Counted from the stretch's first letter, positions 1 through 8,307 are shown. The stretch is DNA of 64,000 nucleotides from Corynebacterium vitaeruminis (GCF_001054325.1 NZ_JVVM01000010.1:1-64000), one strand, 5' to 3'. The notes: generated by a model not told the origin, from the letters alone. Numbers and translations are program-made.

Positions 1-78
1 GAGGTAATCTCTGGTGTTATCCATGATGCAATGACCGCCTGACCCTACCGACCATTTTTCGGGCCATTTTTGACATAT

Positions 79-141
79 ACGCAGTCAGTAACTCGCATCG
101 CCCCAGCGTCGCCAGCCATAAACGCAGTCACTAACTCGCAT
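79..141. repeat. Two-copy 20-bp direct repeat with a hairpin
   Basis: ACGCAGTCAGTAACTCGCAT (79-98) recurs with one mismatch at 122-141, a period of 43 bp. The second copy runs into an inverted repeat, TAACTC (132-137) and GAGTTA (143-148) around a 5-base loop. The repeat lies downstream of the higA-like gene. It could be a regulator site, a small intergenic repeat or a remnant of a recombination site; the sequence does not decide which. No gene is seen in 1-184. Confidence 0.5.
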
Positions 142-184
142 TGAGTTAATCAGCCACGTGGGAGCCGAGCTCGTGTGAAGCCTT

Positions 185-427
185 TTACGCAGATGCGCGC
201 ATATTGAACTCTGCCTGAGAGTTCAACCAGTACTCCGGCTCGGTGTCAAAGTAGTCGGACAGACGGTTTGCGAGGTCAGTGGTGACCGCAGTGCGGCCAG
301 TGCGAAAGCGCTCCAGGGTCGAGCTTGGCACACCGATGGCCAGAGCCAGTCGGTAGATAGAGAGGTGTTGTGGCTCGAGGAAATTGTCGTTCAGGATAGA
401 ACCAGGGTGCACAGGATGCGTGCTCAA
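185..427 (-). CDS. higA: HigA-family addiction-module antitoxin-like protein
   Basis: An 80-residue Xre-type helix-turn-helix protein. The N-terminal HPGSIL motif, the DNA-binding segment at about residues 20-60 (LALAIGVPSSTLERFRTGR) and the terminal YFDTEPEYWLNSQAEF block are typical of HigA/VapI antitoxins. These bind their own promoter and neutralise the RNase toxin HigB. The start is TTG at 427 (then AGC ACG CAT), 8 nt after a clear AAGGAG at about 436-441. HigB is usually encoded just upstream of higA; here only a 45-codon ORF with no HigB motifs lies there. The gene is therefore an orphan antitoxin, a solitary regulator, or part of a divergent module. Family assignment is fairly secure; the symbol denotes family only. 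Confidence 0.75.
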   Translation of the reverse strand: MSTHPVHPGSILNDNFLEPQHLSIYRLALAIGVPSSTLERFRTGRTAVTTDLANRLSDYFDTEPEYWLNSQAEFNMRASA

Positions 428-432
428 AATGT

Positions 433-570
433 TTACTCCTTATTTCGTCGCTTCACTGGCATACGTTGTTTCCGCTTTGCCCTTCGCTTGAGCTCAAAAA
501 GCTCGAACGACGAGTTACCGCCGTTCGTCGAAAAGTATAAGTAGCGCCCACTCAAAATGCATCCGGACAT
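433..570 (-). CDS. Possible small ORF upstream of higA (45 codons)
   Basis: The ORF starts at ATG 570, preceded by GAGGG at 5 nt spacing, and ends at TAA 433. Its last codons provide the AAGGAG that serves the higA-like start 5 nt further on, so the two would be translated as a pair. The product is very basic at the C-terminus (segments ELKRRAKRKQR and VKRRNKE). I recognise no family. It occupies the place where a HigB toxin normally lies, but it is too short for one and shows no RelE/HigB motif. It could be a novel small partner, a decayed remnant or chance. The rest of 428-750 holds no other gene apart from the promoter of the exonuclease. Confidence 0.3.
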   Translation of the reverse strand: MSGCILSGRYLYFSTNGGNSSFELFELKRRAKRKQRMPVKRRNKE

Positions 571-737
571 TTAATCCCTCAAAACATGTGGTTTTCAGGG
601 GTACGGACACCCCCACTGCCCGAACGCTCCATAAATATTCCTATTTCTGTGGACATTTCCACATTCTCGGCACCACATATACACGACGAAAACCGCAGGT
701 ACCGCAGCCTCTATAAGGCTCAATCCGACATCGGCGC

Positions 738-743
738 TACCAT
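738..743 (+). promoter_or_regulatory. -10 box (TACCAT) of a leaderless exonuclease gene
   Basis: TACCAT matches the actinobacterial TANNNT -10 consensus and ends 7 nt before ATG 751. This places the transcription start at about the A of the start codon. No Shine-Dalgarno sequence precedes the ATG. Confidence 0.6.
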
Positions 744-750
744 CTAGTGC

Positions 751-2394
751 ATGACTACGACCACGCCATCCTCCGAGCCCGCCGTCGTCTTCGAGCTCAC
801 CGGCGACACGGTGACTATTACCGCAGATGGGCTCCGCGTTACCCACACCCTCAACACGGCCAGCGCCGCCCCCACGAAGCCTCTTCCGCTTGCCGACGTT
901 GCGGAGGTCGCATCCACAACTGAAAACAGTGTCTACGCTCCGGCCACCCGGTTCTTCCCCGGCACGGTCAATCTCGGGGCAACTTTGCCGAAGGTCCGCG
1001 TGATGCCTCATCGTCAGGCAGCGGCACAGTTGCTGTCAGATCTCATGGCAGAGATGGCCAAGAATCCGGAGTTCTACAACTCGGCTGATGCATTTACTTC
1101 CACTTTGATGCCGTGGGTAGCACAACGCGCGGCAGCCACCGAGGGTGTGAGTGTGGTTCAGGGCGCGGTCGACGTCGTAAAGCACTCTGTCCCCTTTGCA
1201 CCGCTTCCTTCGGGTGATGAGGTTGCGGCGTCGGATATCGAGCCGTTTGCCGCGTTCGATGTGGAGACGGCAAATGAAGATGCGGGCTCGATTATTCAGC
1301 TTGGTGTCGCGGTTGTGCGTGGCGGGAAGGTAGCCGAGCGTTATTCCTGGATGTGCCGTCCGCCAAAGGGGCTGGAGTATTTTGATGAGGCCAACGTGGC
1401 AATTCATGGCATCACGGCGGCGGATGTTGCTGGTGAGCCGACGTTTCCGGAGCAGCTGGCGAAGTTCGTTGAAGTCGTCGGGGATTTGGACGTAGTTGCT
1501 CACAATGCGCGGTTTGATTTCACGGCTCTGTCGCGGGCGTGCCGGGCTGAGGGCGTCGCGGCACCGAAGTTGGATTTTGCGTGTACCTACATGTGGGCTC
1601 GTCAGATGCAGTTGGGCCTGCCCAATTTGAAGCTGTCAACATTGGCGGAGGCTGCGGGAACGTCGCTGGAGAATCATCATGATGCGACGGCAGATGCGGT
1701 CGCGTGTGCGGAGGTGGCGCTGTGGTTGATGGAGCAGCAGCGTGCGACCTCTGTTAAGGATTTGAGCCAGAAGGCCTCGCTGAACCTGGGCCAGATTGGC
1801 AGTGGTCGGGTACGAATGGTCCGCTACGATCCGTCTGGTGTCGCCAGCACAGGCGCAGGGACTAACGCCGGAACTGGCGCCAGCACTGGTGCCAAGACTG
1901 GTGGTTCGGCTCCGGCGCGTCGTCCACGTCGCAATGCAAAGTGGGACGCGGCCAAGACGCCGGATACTATTCCCGAGCCGAAACCGGACGCGGATCCCAG
2001 CGGCCTTTTGTACCAACAGCGCGTGACGTTGACTGGGGATTTTACGCCGTATGATAAGGGCTTTTTGTGGGACAAGATCGCCTTTGCGGGCGCGAATATC
2101 AATAAGGGTGTCACGAAGAAAACGACCATTTTGGTCGCCGGCCCGTGGGATTCTGTGACCTCGAAGGAGAAGAGAGCTCGACAGCTGCAGGCTGAAGGCC
2201 AGGAAATCCAGATTTGGAGCGAGAAGGAGCTCTTTACGGCGCTCGGCCTCAACCCGGATGAGGATAGCGGGTCAGAGGCTGGAGAAGCAGCTAGCGGCAC
2301 GGCCGGTACCACCAGCGGAGACAATACCGGCGAATCGGTGCCGCTGTTTGGTTCCACTTCTCTGCCCGGCGATGACGGAATTCCACCTTTTTAG
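751..2394 (+). CDS. DEDDh 3'-5' exonuclease with C-terminal BRCT domain
   Basis: A 547-residue protein related to the DNA polymerase III epsilon subunit. The DEDDh nuclease core lies at about residues 165-330. Metal ligands are visible as D170 and E172 (FDVETA), D256 (HNARFD) and H310/D315 (HDATAD), so the enzyme should be active. A low-complexity Ala/Gly/Thr linker (about 365-390) leads to a BRCT domain (about 418-500, with VTLTGDF and a TTILVAG-like strand). BRCT domains bind nicked DNA or phosphoproteins, which suggests a role in DNA repair or replication proofreading. The first 160 residues are not recognised. The last 40 residues are Ser/Gly/Thr-rich and probably disordered. The gene is apparently leaderless (-10 at 738-743) and stands alone before treY. 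Confidence 0.85.
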   Translation: MTTTTPSSEPAVVFELTGDTVTITADGLRVTHTLNTASAAPTKPLPLADVAEVASTTENSVYAPATRFFPGTVNLGATLPKVRVMPHRQAAAQLLSDLMAEMAKNPEFYNSADAFTSTLMPWVAQRAAATEGVSVVQGAVDVVKHSVPFAPLPSGDEVAASDIEPFAAFDVETANEDAGSIIQLGVAVVRGGKVAERYSWMCRPPKGLEYFDEANVAIHGITAADVAGEPTFPEQLAKFVEVVGDLDVVAHNARFDFTALSRACRAEGVAAPKLDFACTYMWARQMQLGLPNLKLSTLAEAAGTSLENHHDATADAVACAEVALWLMEQQRATSVKDLSQKASLNLGQIGSGRVRMVRYDPSGVASTGAGTNAGTGASTGAKTGGSAPARRPRRNAKWDAAKTPDTIPEPKPDADPSGLLYQQRVTLTGDFTPYDKGFLWDKIAFAGANINKGVTKKTTILVAGPWDSVTSKEKRARQLQAEGQEIQIWSEKELFTALGLNPDEDSGSEAGEAASGTAGTTSGDNTGESVPLFGSTSLPGDDGIPPF

Positions 2395-2492
2395 GCCCCG
2401 TTCGAGGACGAAATACTGAACCAGTCGGCGGGCACAGACCAGGATTCGACTCCTGCCGCTGCGATTGGTCAGCAGCTTTTCCTGGTGGGCGG

Positions 2493-2498
2493 TATAAA
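2493..2498 (+). promoter_or_regulatory. -10 box (TATAAA) of treY
   Basis: TATAAA ends 7 nt before ATG 2506, the spacing seen at other leaderless starts here. The G-run between box and ATG could instead act as a Shine-Dalgarno sequence, but at only 2 nt spacing. Confidence 0.45.
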
Positions 2499-2505
2499 GG
2501 GGGAC

Positions 2506-4968
2506 ATGACTCGCCGACCAATTACGTCCACCTACCGTCTCCAACTCCGTGGCCCCAAGGCCGACCCGAACGGGCGCGCTTTCACGTTCGCCGACGCGGC
2601 TGAACAGGTCGGCTACCTGGCAGACCTAGGAATCTCGCACCTGTACCTGTCTCCTATCCTCACCTCCGTGCCGGAGTCGAACCATGGTTACGATGTCATC
2701 GATCCGACGACGGTGAACCCTGAGCTCGGCGGTATGGAAGAGCTACAGAACCTTGCCCAGGTGGCTCACAAGGCCGGCCTGGGCATCATTATCGACCTGG
2801 TTCCGAACCACCTCGGTGTTGATGAGCCGAAGCTCAATACCTGGTGGTGGGATGTTCTGACTTATGGCAAGGATTCTCAGTTCGAGCCTTACTTCGACAT
2901 TGACTGGCACGAGGACAACGGCGCTAACGGCAAGATGGGGTTGCCGATTCTGGGATCTCCGGAGGACATCGACAAGCTGGAGCTCGACACCTCCGGCGAC
3001 GAGCCACTGCTGCGCTACTACGACAACGCCCTTCCAGTACGCCCCGGCACCGAAAACGGCACCCCGCAGGAAGTACATGATCGCCAGGCCTATCGCCTGA
3101 TGTACTGGAAGGACGGGGTTATTGGCTACCGTCGATTCTTCAGCGTCAACGGTTTGGCCGGCATTCGCCAGGAAAACCCGGTGGTCTTCGAGCACACTCA
3201 CCGAATCGTCCGCGAACTGCTAGCCGCGGACATCATTGACGGTGTCCGCATTGACCACCCGGATGGTCTCAGCGACCCGTTCGGCTACCTCAGCGAGCTG
3301 CGTCGACTGCTTGGCGATGACAAGTGGTTGGTCATCGAGAAGATTCTGGGCGCGGAAGAACCGCTGGATCCGAGGCTCCAGGTTGACGGCACCACGGGCT
3401 ACGATGCCCTCCGCGAGTTCGACAACGTCTTCGTCAACCGCGACTCCCGGGACGCCATGAGCATGCTGGCTCTGCAACAGTCCGGTTCGACGTGGGACAA
3501 GACCGCCGTGCAGGCGACTGCGCAGGCTCTCAAGCACGATGTCGCGGCTCACGAGCTGGCCGCAGAAGTCCGTCGTCTAGCACGTGCTCTGCGCCGCGAC
3601 AACTGGTCTATCAGTGGCACCAGCGTCAGCGATGAGGTGCTTATCGACACCATCTGCAAGCTGGTCGCAGCCATGCCTGTCTACCGCTCGGACTATGTCT
3701 CCCTGTCACGCGTTGCTTCCACGGTCATTGGCGAGATGGCGGCGCGTTTCCCCTCCCGTGTCTTCGCTCTCGACCTCATCTCCGCAGGCTTGGTCGCCGG
3801 CGGTGAAGCCGCCACACGCTTCGCGCAGGTCTGTGGTGCGGTCATGGCAAAGGGTGTGGAAGACACCACCTTCTACCGCGCCTGCCGCCTGATTAGCCTG
3901 AACGAGGTCGGCGGCGACCTCGGCCGCTACGGGATGTCGGCAGCGGAGTTCCACCTGTTGCAGTCGGAACGCGCTCGCCTGTGGCCACGGACCATGACCA
4001 CGCTGTCCACGCACGACACCAAGCGCGGCGAAGATGTCCGAGCCCGCATTCTTCAACTGTCTGATGTCTCCGGCGACTGGGCCGAAAACGTCCGCAACTG
4101 GATGGCCATCACACCAGCCCCGGACGACGCCACCGGCTACTTCCTGCTGCAGAACATCATCGGTGTGTGGCCCACCGACGGCGTAATCACCGATGAACTG
4201 CGCGAACGTCTCCACAACTACGCCATTAAGGCCATCCGCGAGGCAGATGTTCATACCTCTTGGACCGAGCCGGTCGAAGAATTCGAGCTCGGCATTCGTA
4301 GCTGGATCGACGCGCTTCTCGACGGTCCGCTGACCGACTCCATCACAGAGTTCGTCCGCTCCATTGCGCCGGCTGCCCTGACTACATCGCTGTCACGCAA
4401 ACTCCTGCAGCTTGTCGGCCCCGGTATTCCCGATACCTACCAGGGTGCGGAGTTCCCAGAAGACTCCCTGGTTGACCCCGACAACCGCCGCTTCGTCGAC
4501 TACGCTGCGCGCGTCGAGGCACTGGATAAGGTTGCCCGCGATGAGGTCGCGTCGGTGACGAAGAGCCCAGAGCACCCAGCTGAGTTGCCGGAGGACTTTA
4601 CAGATGCCGATGCGGACGTCGTAAAGCTGATGGTGACTCACCACGGCGTGAAGCTGCGTGCGGAGCGCCCAGAATCCTTCGTCGGCGGCGCCTACCAGCC
4701 GGTTTTCGCTGTTGGCGTGGGCGAGCGCCATCTGGTCGGTGCAGCACGTGGACCTAAGGGTGAGCCGGAGGATGTCATCGCACTGGTGACGCGCCGTCCC
4801 CTGGGGCTGCAGCGCGAAGGCGGTTGGGGCGATACCACTGTCACGCTGCCTGAGGGATTCTGGACTGACCGCTTTACCGGTCACACATGGTCGGGCACCG
4901 TCGCCGTGTCCTCCCTGTTCAACTCCTTCCCGGTGGCGCTGCTCGTCCGCGAGGATGATGACGACTAA
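2506..4968 (+). CDS. treY: Maltooligosyl trehalose synthase
   Basis: A GH13 family enzyme of 820 residues. It isomerises the reducing-end alpha-1,4 linkage of maltooligosaccharides to an alpha,alpha-1,1 bond, giving maltooligosyl trehalose, the substrate of TreZ (8454-10361). The TreY-typical N-terminus TSTYRLQL is present, followed by ISHLYLSPI, SNHGYDVIDP and LVPNHLG. The GH13 triad can be placed at D250 (GVRIDHPDG), E278 (VIEKIL) and D504 (STHDTKRGED). An in-frame GTG at 2485 gives 7 more residues; ATG 2506 is preferred because it matches the family start and sits 7 nt after a TATAAA box. The 3' end overlaps relS by 14 nt, so the two are probably one transcript. treX is not in the window. 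Confidence 0.95.
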   Translation: MTRRPITSTYRLQLRGPKADPNGRAFTFADAAEQVGYLADLGISHLYLSPILTSVPESNHGYDVIDPTTVNPELGGMEELQNLAQVAHKAGLGIIIDLVPNHLGVDEPKLNTWWWDVLTYGKDSQFEPYFDIDWHEDNGANGKMGLPILGSPEDIDKLELDTSGDEPLLRYYDNALPVRPGTENGTPQEVHDRQAYRLMYWKDGVIGYRRFFSVNGLAGIRQENPVVFEHTHRIVRELLAADIIDGVRIDHPDGLSDPFGYLSELRRLLGDDKWLVIEKILGAEEPLDPRLQVDGTTGYDALREFDNVFVNRDSRDAMSMLALQQSGSTWDKTAVQATAQALKHDVAAHELAAEVRRLARALRRDNWSISGTSVSDEVLIDTICKLVAAMPVYRSDYVSLSRVASTVIGEMAARFPSRVFALDLISAGLVAGGEAATRFAQVCGAVMAKGVEDTTFYRACRLISLNEVGGDLGRYGMSAAEFHLLQSERARLWPRTMTTLSTHDTKRGEDVRARILQLSDVSGDWAENVRNWMAITPAPDDATGYFLLQNIIGVWPTDGVITDELRERLHNYAIKAIREADVHTSWTEPVEEFELGIRSWIDALLDGPLTDSITEFVRSIAPAALTTSLSRKLLQLVGPGIPDTYQGAEFPEDSLVDPDNRRFVDYAARVEALDKVARDEVASVTKSPEHPAELPEDFTDADADVVKLMVTHHGVKLRAERPESFVGGAYQPVFAVGVGERHLVGAARGPKGEPEDVIALVTRRPLGLQREGGWGDTTVTLPEGFWTDRFTGHTWSGTVAVSSLFNSFPVALLVREDDDD

Positions 4969-6124
4969 ACGCATGAAGGATTCGCTTGCCGACGATTCCC
5001 GCGAGCAAACCCGCAAGGCTCAGCTGGCGGAGGACCGGGAAGTCACACGTGCGCTGCAGTCGAAATACGACTCATGGACAACTCGGCACTCCACCGCCGC
5101 ACAGGACTTTGTCGACGCGATTAAGGAGATTCTCTCCGATGCTGGTCTGGCCTTTGACAATGTCACGGCGCGGGTGAAGTCCTTTCGCTCCCTGCGGCAG
5201 AAGGCCTTGCGTCGTAAAGCGGATGGCAGCTACGTCTACCCTGACCCGTGGCACGATATCCACGACATCATCGGCGTGCGCGTGACCACATACCATTCGA
5301 CGGAAATTCCGGCGATTATGGACGCGCTGGGAGATTCGCTGATTGTGTTACGAACGATTGACAAGACAGCGGAGACGCGGGTTAGCGGCCGGCTGGGATA
5401 TGGCTCTCAGCACTTGATTTGCAAGGTGTCGACGGCGGCGCCGTCAGAACTGACTCCCTATGCGGACATGCAGTTTGAGGTACAGCTGCGCACGGTCCTA
5501 CAGCATGCGTGGGCGGAGTTTGAACACGATATTCGCTACAAAGCACCCGAGGGCGCGACAGACCCTCGGATTGATCGAGCTTTTGCACTGGCCGCTGGGC
5601 TCATTGAACTGGCGGACCAGCAGTTCGACCAAGTCGTTGCCGTACTGGAGGAATCGACACCGGACAATTCCGCGCATGGAGAAGGCGAACAGAACTCTGT
5701 TCCTGCAAAGACCACGGCCGATGACATTGTGGTGACCGAGGAAACCCTGCCGGGTGTGCTGACAATGCTGCTTCCGGATGCACCGCGCTCAAAATCGGAG
5801 CATTACGGCTGGGCGGAGGAACTGTTGGAGCTCAATGGGATTCGTACTGTCGGGCAATTGCGTGAGCTACTTAATCCGCAGCGTCTCAGCGCGGTAAGTA
5901 AGGCCATGAAGTACCGCTTCACCCCAGGTCATGTGCGTGTAATCGATGACTTGCTGCTTGCGGCGCGCGGTCACAAGCACATTGAGGCCACTGCGGATAC
6001 CAGCCATAATCCACAGCGTCGACCAGCTCGCTTGCGCGCGCGATTGCAGCAATTAACTGAGGCCGGAGTGCCTACGAGCGACGGCCACGAAGACGGTCGA
6101 GCTGACGCCGATCGCGCTTCGTAG
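4955..6124 (+). CDS. relS: Small alarmone (p)ppGpp synthetase with C-terminal extension
   Basis: A 389-residue protein with a RelA/SpoT-type nucleotidyltransferase domain at about residues 35-235. Hallmarks are HDIIGVRV (103-110), GYGSQH (148-153), EVQLRT (175-180) and HAWAEFEHDIRYK (184-196). There is no HD hydrolase or TGS/ACT module, so it is a small alarmone synthetase transferring pyrophosphate to GTP or GDP. The last about 120 residues form an unrecognised domain (SEHYGWAEELLELNGIRTVG onward). From memory, C. glutamicum has a synthetase named RelS next to treY. The start is uncertain: ATG 4955, 4958 or 4973; the first two lie inside treY, which implies translational coupling. The 3' end overlaps the opposite S4-domain gene by 53 nt. 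Confidence 0.85.
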   Translation: MMTTKRMKDSLADDSREQTRKAQLAEDREVTRALQSKYDSWTTRHSTAAQDFVDAIKEILSDAGLAFDNVTARVKSFRSLRQKALRRKADGSYVYPDPWHDIHDIIGVRVTTYHSTEIPAIMDALGDSLIVLRTIDKTAETRVSGRLGYGSQHLICKVSTAAPSELTPYADMQFEVQLRTVLQHAWAEFEHDIRYKAPEGATDPRIDRAFALAAGLIELADQQFDQVVAVLEESTPDNSAHGEGEQNSVPAKTTADDIVVTEETLPGVLTMLLPDAPRSKSEHYGWAEELLELNGIRTVGQLRELLNPQRLSAVSKAMKYRFTPGHVRVIDDLLLAARGHKHIEATADTSHNPQRRPARLRARLQQLTEAGVPTSDGHEDGRADADRAS

Positions 6125-6464
6125 GCCGTCCCGCACCGCGGTCGCGCATCGGCATAGAAGCGAGAATTTCTTTCGGAGGAGGCGGTGGTGAGTGGTCGAT
6201 ATAACACTTCCTGGCAACGGGCGCTCCGACTCGCTTCTTCACCGTCTTGGTTACCTCAACGATGTACTCACGGTGGTTGGCCCACAACCTCACCTTGTCT
6301 CCGGGGACAATCAGAGCCGAAGGCTTCACGGCTTCACCATTGACTTTGACGTGGCCACCGCGGCAGGCATCTGCCGCCAATGAGCGAGTTTTCAGCAACC
6401 TGACCGCCCAGATCCAGGCATCGATGCGCACTGGTTCAGTGGACAATACCTGCTGAGCTGCCAT
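6072..6464 (-). CDS. S4-domain RNA-binding protein, Hsp15-like
   Basis: A 130-residue protein with an S4 domain at about residues 12-60 (VRIDAWIWAVRLLKTRSLAA, then GHVKVNGEAVKPS). It has the basic C-terminal extension typical of Hsp15/HslR-type proteins (AGRPTKRDRRQLDRLRGRR). Hsp15 binds stalled 50S subunits carrying a nascent chain; the same ribosome-associated role is inferred here. The ATG (6464) directly follows the stop codon of the upstream membrane-protein gene, so the two form an operon. The 3' end overlaps relS tail to tail by 53 nt, giving complementary mRNA ends. Confidence 0.85.
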   Translation of the reverse strand: MAAQQVLSTEPVRIDAWIWAVRLLKTRSLAADACRGGHVKVNGEAVKPSALIVPGDKVRLWANHREYIVEVTKTVKKRVGAPVARKCYIDHSPPPPPKEILASMPMRDRGAGRPTKRDRRQLDRLRGRRS

Positions 6465-6701
6465 TTACTGTGGATCCTTGTGGTTCACAATCCGCTGAAC
6501 CTTTTGCCAATTAATAAAACCGCCGACCAGGCCGACGATTGCCAGGATAAGGAATAGTGACATGCTTGAGGCAATGAGTCCGAGCACTGCGCCGCCGACG
6601 ACACCGCTGCCTGCCCAAACAACGGCATTGCGGGAATACTTTCGCACCGCGTTCTTGCGGAGCTCAATGGGGTTCTGAGATTGGGGCTGAAGATAGCTCA
6701 T
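6465..6701 (-). CDS. Small membrane protein of unknown function
   Basis: A 78-residue protein from ATG 6701 (SYLQPQSQ...). After a basic stretch (RKNAVRKYSR) come two closely packed hydrophobic segments at about residues 26-62 (NAVVWAGSGVVGGAVLGLIA and SMSLFLILAIVGLVGGFI), then a short polar tail. This suggests a two-helix membrane protein. An in-frame ATG at 6710 exists, but ATG 6701 lies 7 nt after TAATAT, the leaderless spacing. It is co-transcribed with the S4 protein. I do not recognise a family. Confidence 0.7.
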   Translation of the reverse strand: MSYLQPQSQNPIELRKNAVRKYSRNAVVWAGSGVVGGAVLGLIASSMSLFLILAIVGLVGGFINWQKVQRIVNHKDPQ

Positions 6702-6708
6702 GGGATAC

Positions 6709-6714
6709 ATATTA
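6709..6714 (-). promoter_or_regulatory. -10 box (TAATAT) for the membrane protein/S4 operon
   Basis: On the minus strand TAATAT (6714-6709) is followed by 7 nt (GTATCCC) and then ATG 6701. No Shine-Dalgarno sequence is visible, so the transcript is probably leaderless. Confidence 0.55.
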
Positions 6715-6848
6715 GAGCGTTCTGGTCGACCTGACGTACCGCATCGGTCGATGGGACGTACAATTCGAAAAAATATGTACAGACATAGCCGACCTGCTAA
6801 TTCTTCCTATTTAGGTAGGCAATTAACGCAATAGCGTAGTTTGGTTGC

Positions 6849-6854
6849 TAGAGT
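6849..6854 (+). promoter_or_regulatory. -10 box (TAGAGT) of the IclR-type gene
   Basis: TAGAGT is followed by 7 nt (TAGTCCT) and ATG 6862. This supports 6862 over the in-frame TTG at 6841 and suggests a leaderless mRNA. Confidence 0.55.
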
Positions 6855-6861
6855 TAGTCCT

Positions 6862-7608
6862 ATGACAGAAACTGTCCGCCCCCGCCACCGCATGGTCGAC
6901 CGCGTTGCGGCGATCCTCGAACTCGTTGCGCGCTCTAACGAAGGCCTAACCCTCACTGACATCGCCCACACGCTGAACTATCCGCTCAGTACCACGCAGG
7001 GCCTTGTCAACGGTCTGACCGTCACAGGTTACCTCGACGAGTCCAACAAGCGTTACACGCTCGGCATGGCACCGTTTCTGCTCAATGTCATGGCCGGTCG
7101 TCGCATGGTCAACGTACCAACGGCCGAGCTCGAGGCGATTCACAACGAAACCGGCCTGATTACCGTGCTCGCGCTGCCAGTTGGTGGCAAGCTCTTCTAC
7201 CTTAAAACCGTCGGTGAGTCCATGCGCTACCAGTACCTGACGGAAAACTTCCTGCCACGCTCACTGCTGCGCACCTCTGCAGGGTGGGTTTTGATGAGCC
7301 GGTTTGAAAAGCGCGAACTGTGGTCTTATCTGAACTCCGCACGACCGGAAGACCAGGTCTATGTGGATGACTTCCTCCGCCAGGCCGGGGAAATCGCAGA
7401 AACCGGCGTCTGTGCTGCCCCGGGTATTGCCGAAGGCGGTGGAGTCGATGGTGTCTCCATCGCCGTGGAGGAAGACGGGGCTACTGTCGCGGCAGTCTGC
7501 GTCTTCGGCCGGCCCGAAAAGATTGCGGAGAATAAGGACGAACTGGTAGAGATTCTCAAGCGCCATCGCGGCGCACACAACGGCGAAGAGTCCTCAGCCC
7601 AGGATTAG
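6862..7608 (+). CDS. IclR-family transcriptional regulator
   Basis: A 248-residue regulator. The winged helix-turn-helix lies at about residues 10-70 (HRMVDRVAAILELVARSNEG, then LTLTDIAHTLNYPLSTTQGL). The IclR effector-binding domain follows at about residues 75-240 (ELEAIHNETGLITVLALP, LLRTSAGWVLMS, GGVDGVSIAV). IclR proteins control catabolic operons in response to small aromatic or carboxylic metabolites. No catabolic operon adjoins it, so no target can be assigned. It is flanked by the divergent small membrane-protein gene and the convergent yigZ-like gene (6-nt gap). Confidence 0.85.
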   Translation: MTETVRPRHRMVDRVAAILELVARSNEGLTLTDIAHTLNYPLSTTQGLVNGLTVTGYLDESNKRYTLGMAPFLLNVMAGRRMVNVPTAELEAIHNETGLITVLALPVGGKLFYLKTVGESMRYQYLTENFLPRSLLRTSAGWVLMSRFEKRELWSYLNSARPEDQVYVDDFLRQAGEIAETGVCAAPGIAEGGGVDGVSIAVEEDGATVAAVCVFGRPEKIAENKDELVEILKRHRGAHNGEESSAQD

Positions 7609-7614
7609 CGGGTG

Positions 7615-8307
7615 TTAGGCGCGCAGCTCCCACCAGATTTCGCCGCCGTCCTTAGACGGCTCACTAGCCCCCTTGGTCAGCGCCTGCATTTCGCCGTCAA
7701 GCTGCGCAATCCCTTCGGCGGTCACCGCAATGGAAAACTCCACGTTCTGTCCCCACCGCGTTTCCACAATGTCGTAGCCACGAGCACGCAGTTCGGCTTC
7801 GATGCGACCGGCATCTGCGGCAGGGGCACTCACCACTCTTAAGGCTCGCTGCACGCGCCGCATGCGCGTCACTTTCTCTAGACAATGTGAGACTGAATCC
7901 GAATAGGCTCGCACAAGCCCACCCGTGCCCAATTTGATGCCGCCAAAATAGCGGATTACTACGGCGGTGACATTTGTCATTCCAGAGCCCTGCAGTACAT
8001 CGAGCATAGGGCGACCTGCCGTACCACCGGGTTCACCGTCATCCGAAGATCGCTCTACACGATTCCCGCCGACCACCTCATGAATGTATGCGCTGCAGTG
8101 GTGGCGGGCATCTGGGTACTCCGCCTTGGCCAAATTAATGACCTCGCGGGCGCTGTCTTCGTCGTCGACACGCGCGATCCACGTGATGAAGCGGGATTTC
8201 TTAATCTCGATTTCATTCGTGACGATGTCGCCGTCGACTGGGACAATCAGCTCGATGTCACGCTGATTCTGCGTCGTTTCGGTCGAAGTGGATGGGTCGG
8301 TGGTCAT
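7615..8307 (-). CDS. yigZ: YigZ/IMPACT family protein (UPF0029)
   Basis: A 230-residue protein. The UPF0029 N-terminal domain carries the family signature (IEIKKSRFITWIARV, ARHHCSAYIH, SSDDGEPGGTAGRPML and VIRYFGGIKLGTGGLVRAYS). A C-terminal DUF1949-type domain follows (about residues 150-225). Family members are related to eukaryotic IMPACT, a regulator of the Gcn1-Gcn2 response; the bacterial function is not settled. The start is uncertain: ATG 8307 is chosen because CACAAT lies 7 nt upstream; ATG 8316 and a distant in-frame ATG at 8418 are alternatives, the last conflicting with the treZ promoter region. Confidence 0.85.
   Translation of the reverse strand: MTTDPSTSTETTQNQRDIELIVPVDGDIVTNEIEIKKSRFITWIARVDDEDSAREVINLAKAEYPDARHHCSAYIHEVVGGNRVERSSDDGEPGGTAGRPMLDVLQGSGMTNVTAVVIRYFGGIKLGTGGLVRAYSDSVSHCLEKVTRMRRVQRALRVVSAPAADAGRIEAELRARGYDIVETRWGQNVEFSIAVTAEGIAQLDGEMQALTKGASEPSKDGGEIWWELRA

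Noticed and set aside
1-24. Possible start of a minus-strand gene at ATG 24 running off the left edge
   Set aside because: Only eight codons are visible, with no ribosome binding site or TANNNT box at leaderless spacing; it cannot be supported.
2430-2475. tRNA-like segment with CAGGATTCGACTCCTG
   Set aside because: It resembles a T-arm only; no acceptor stem, anticodon arm or D-arm can be drawn around it.
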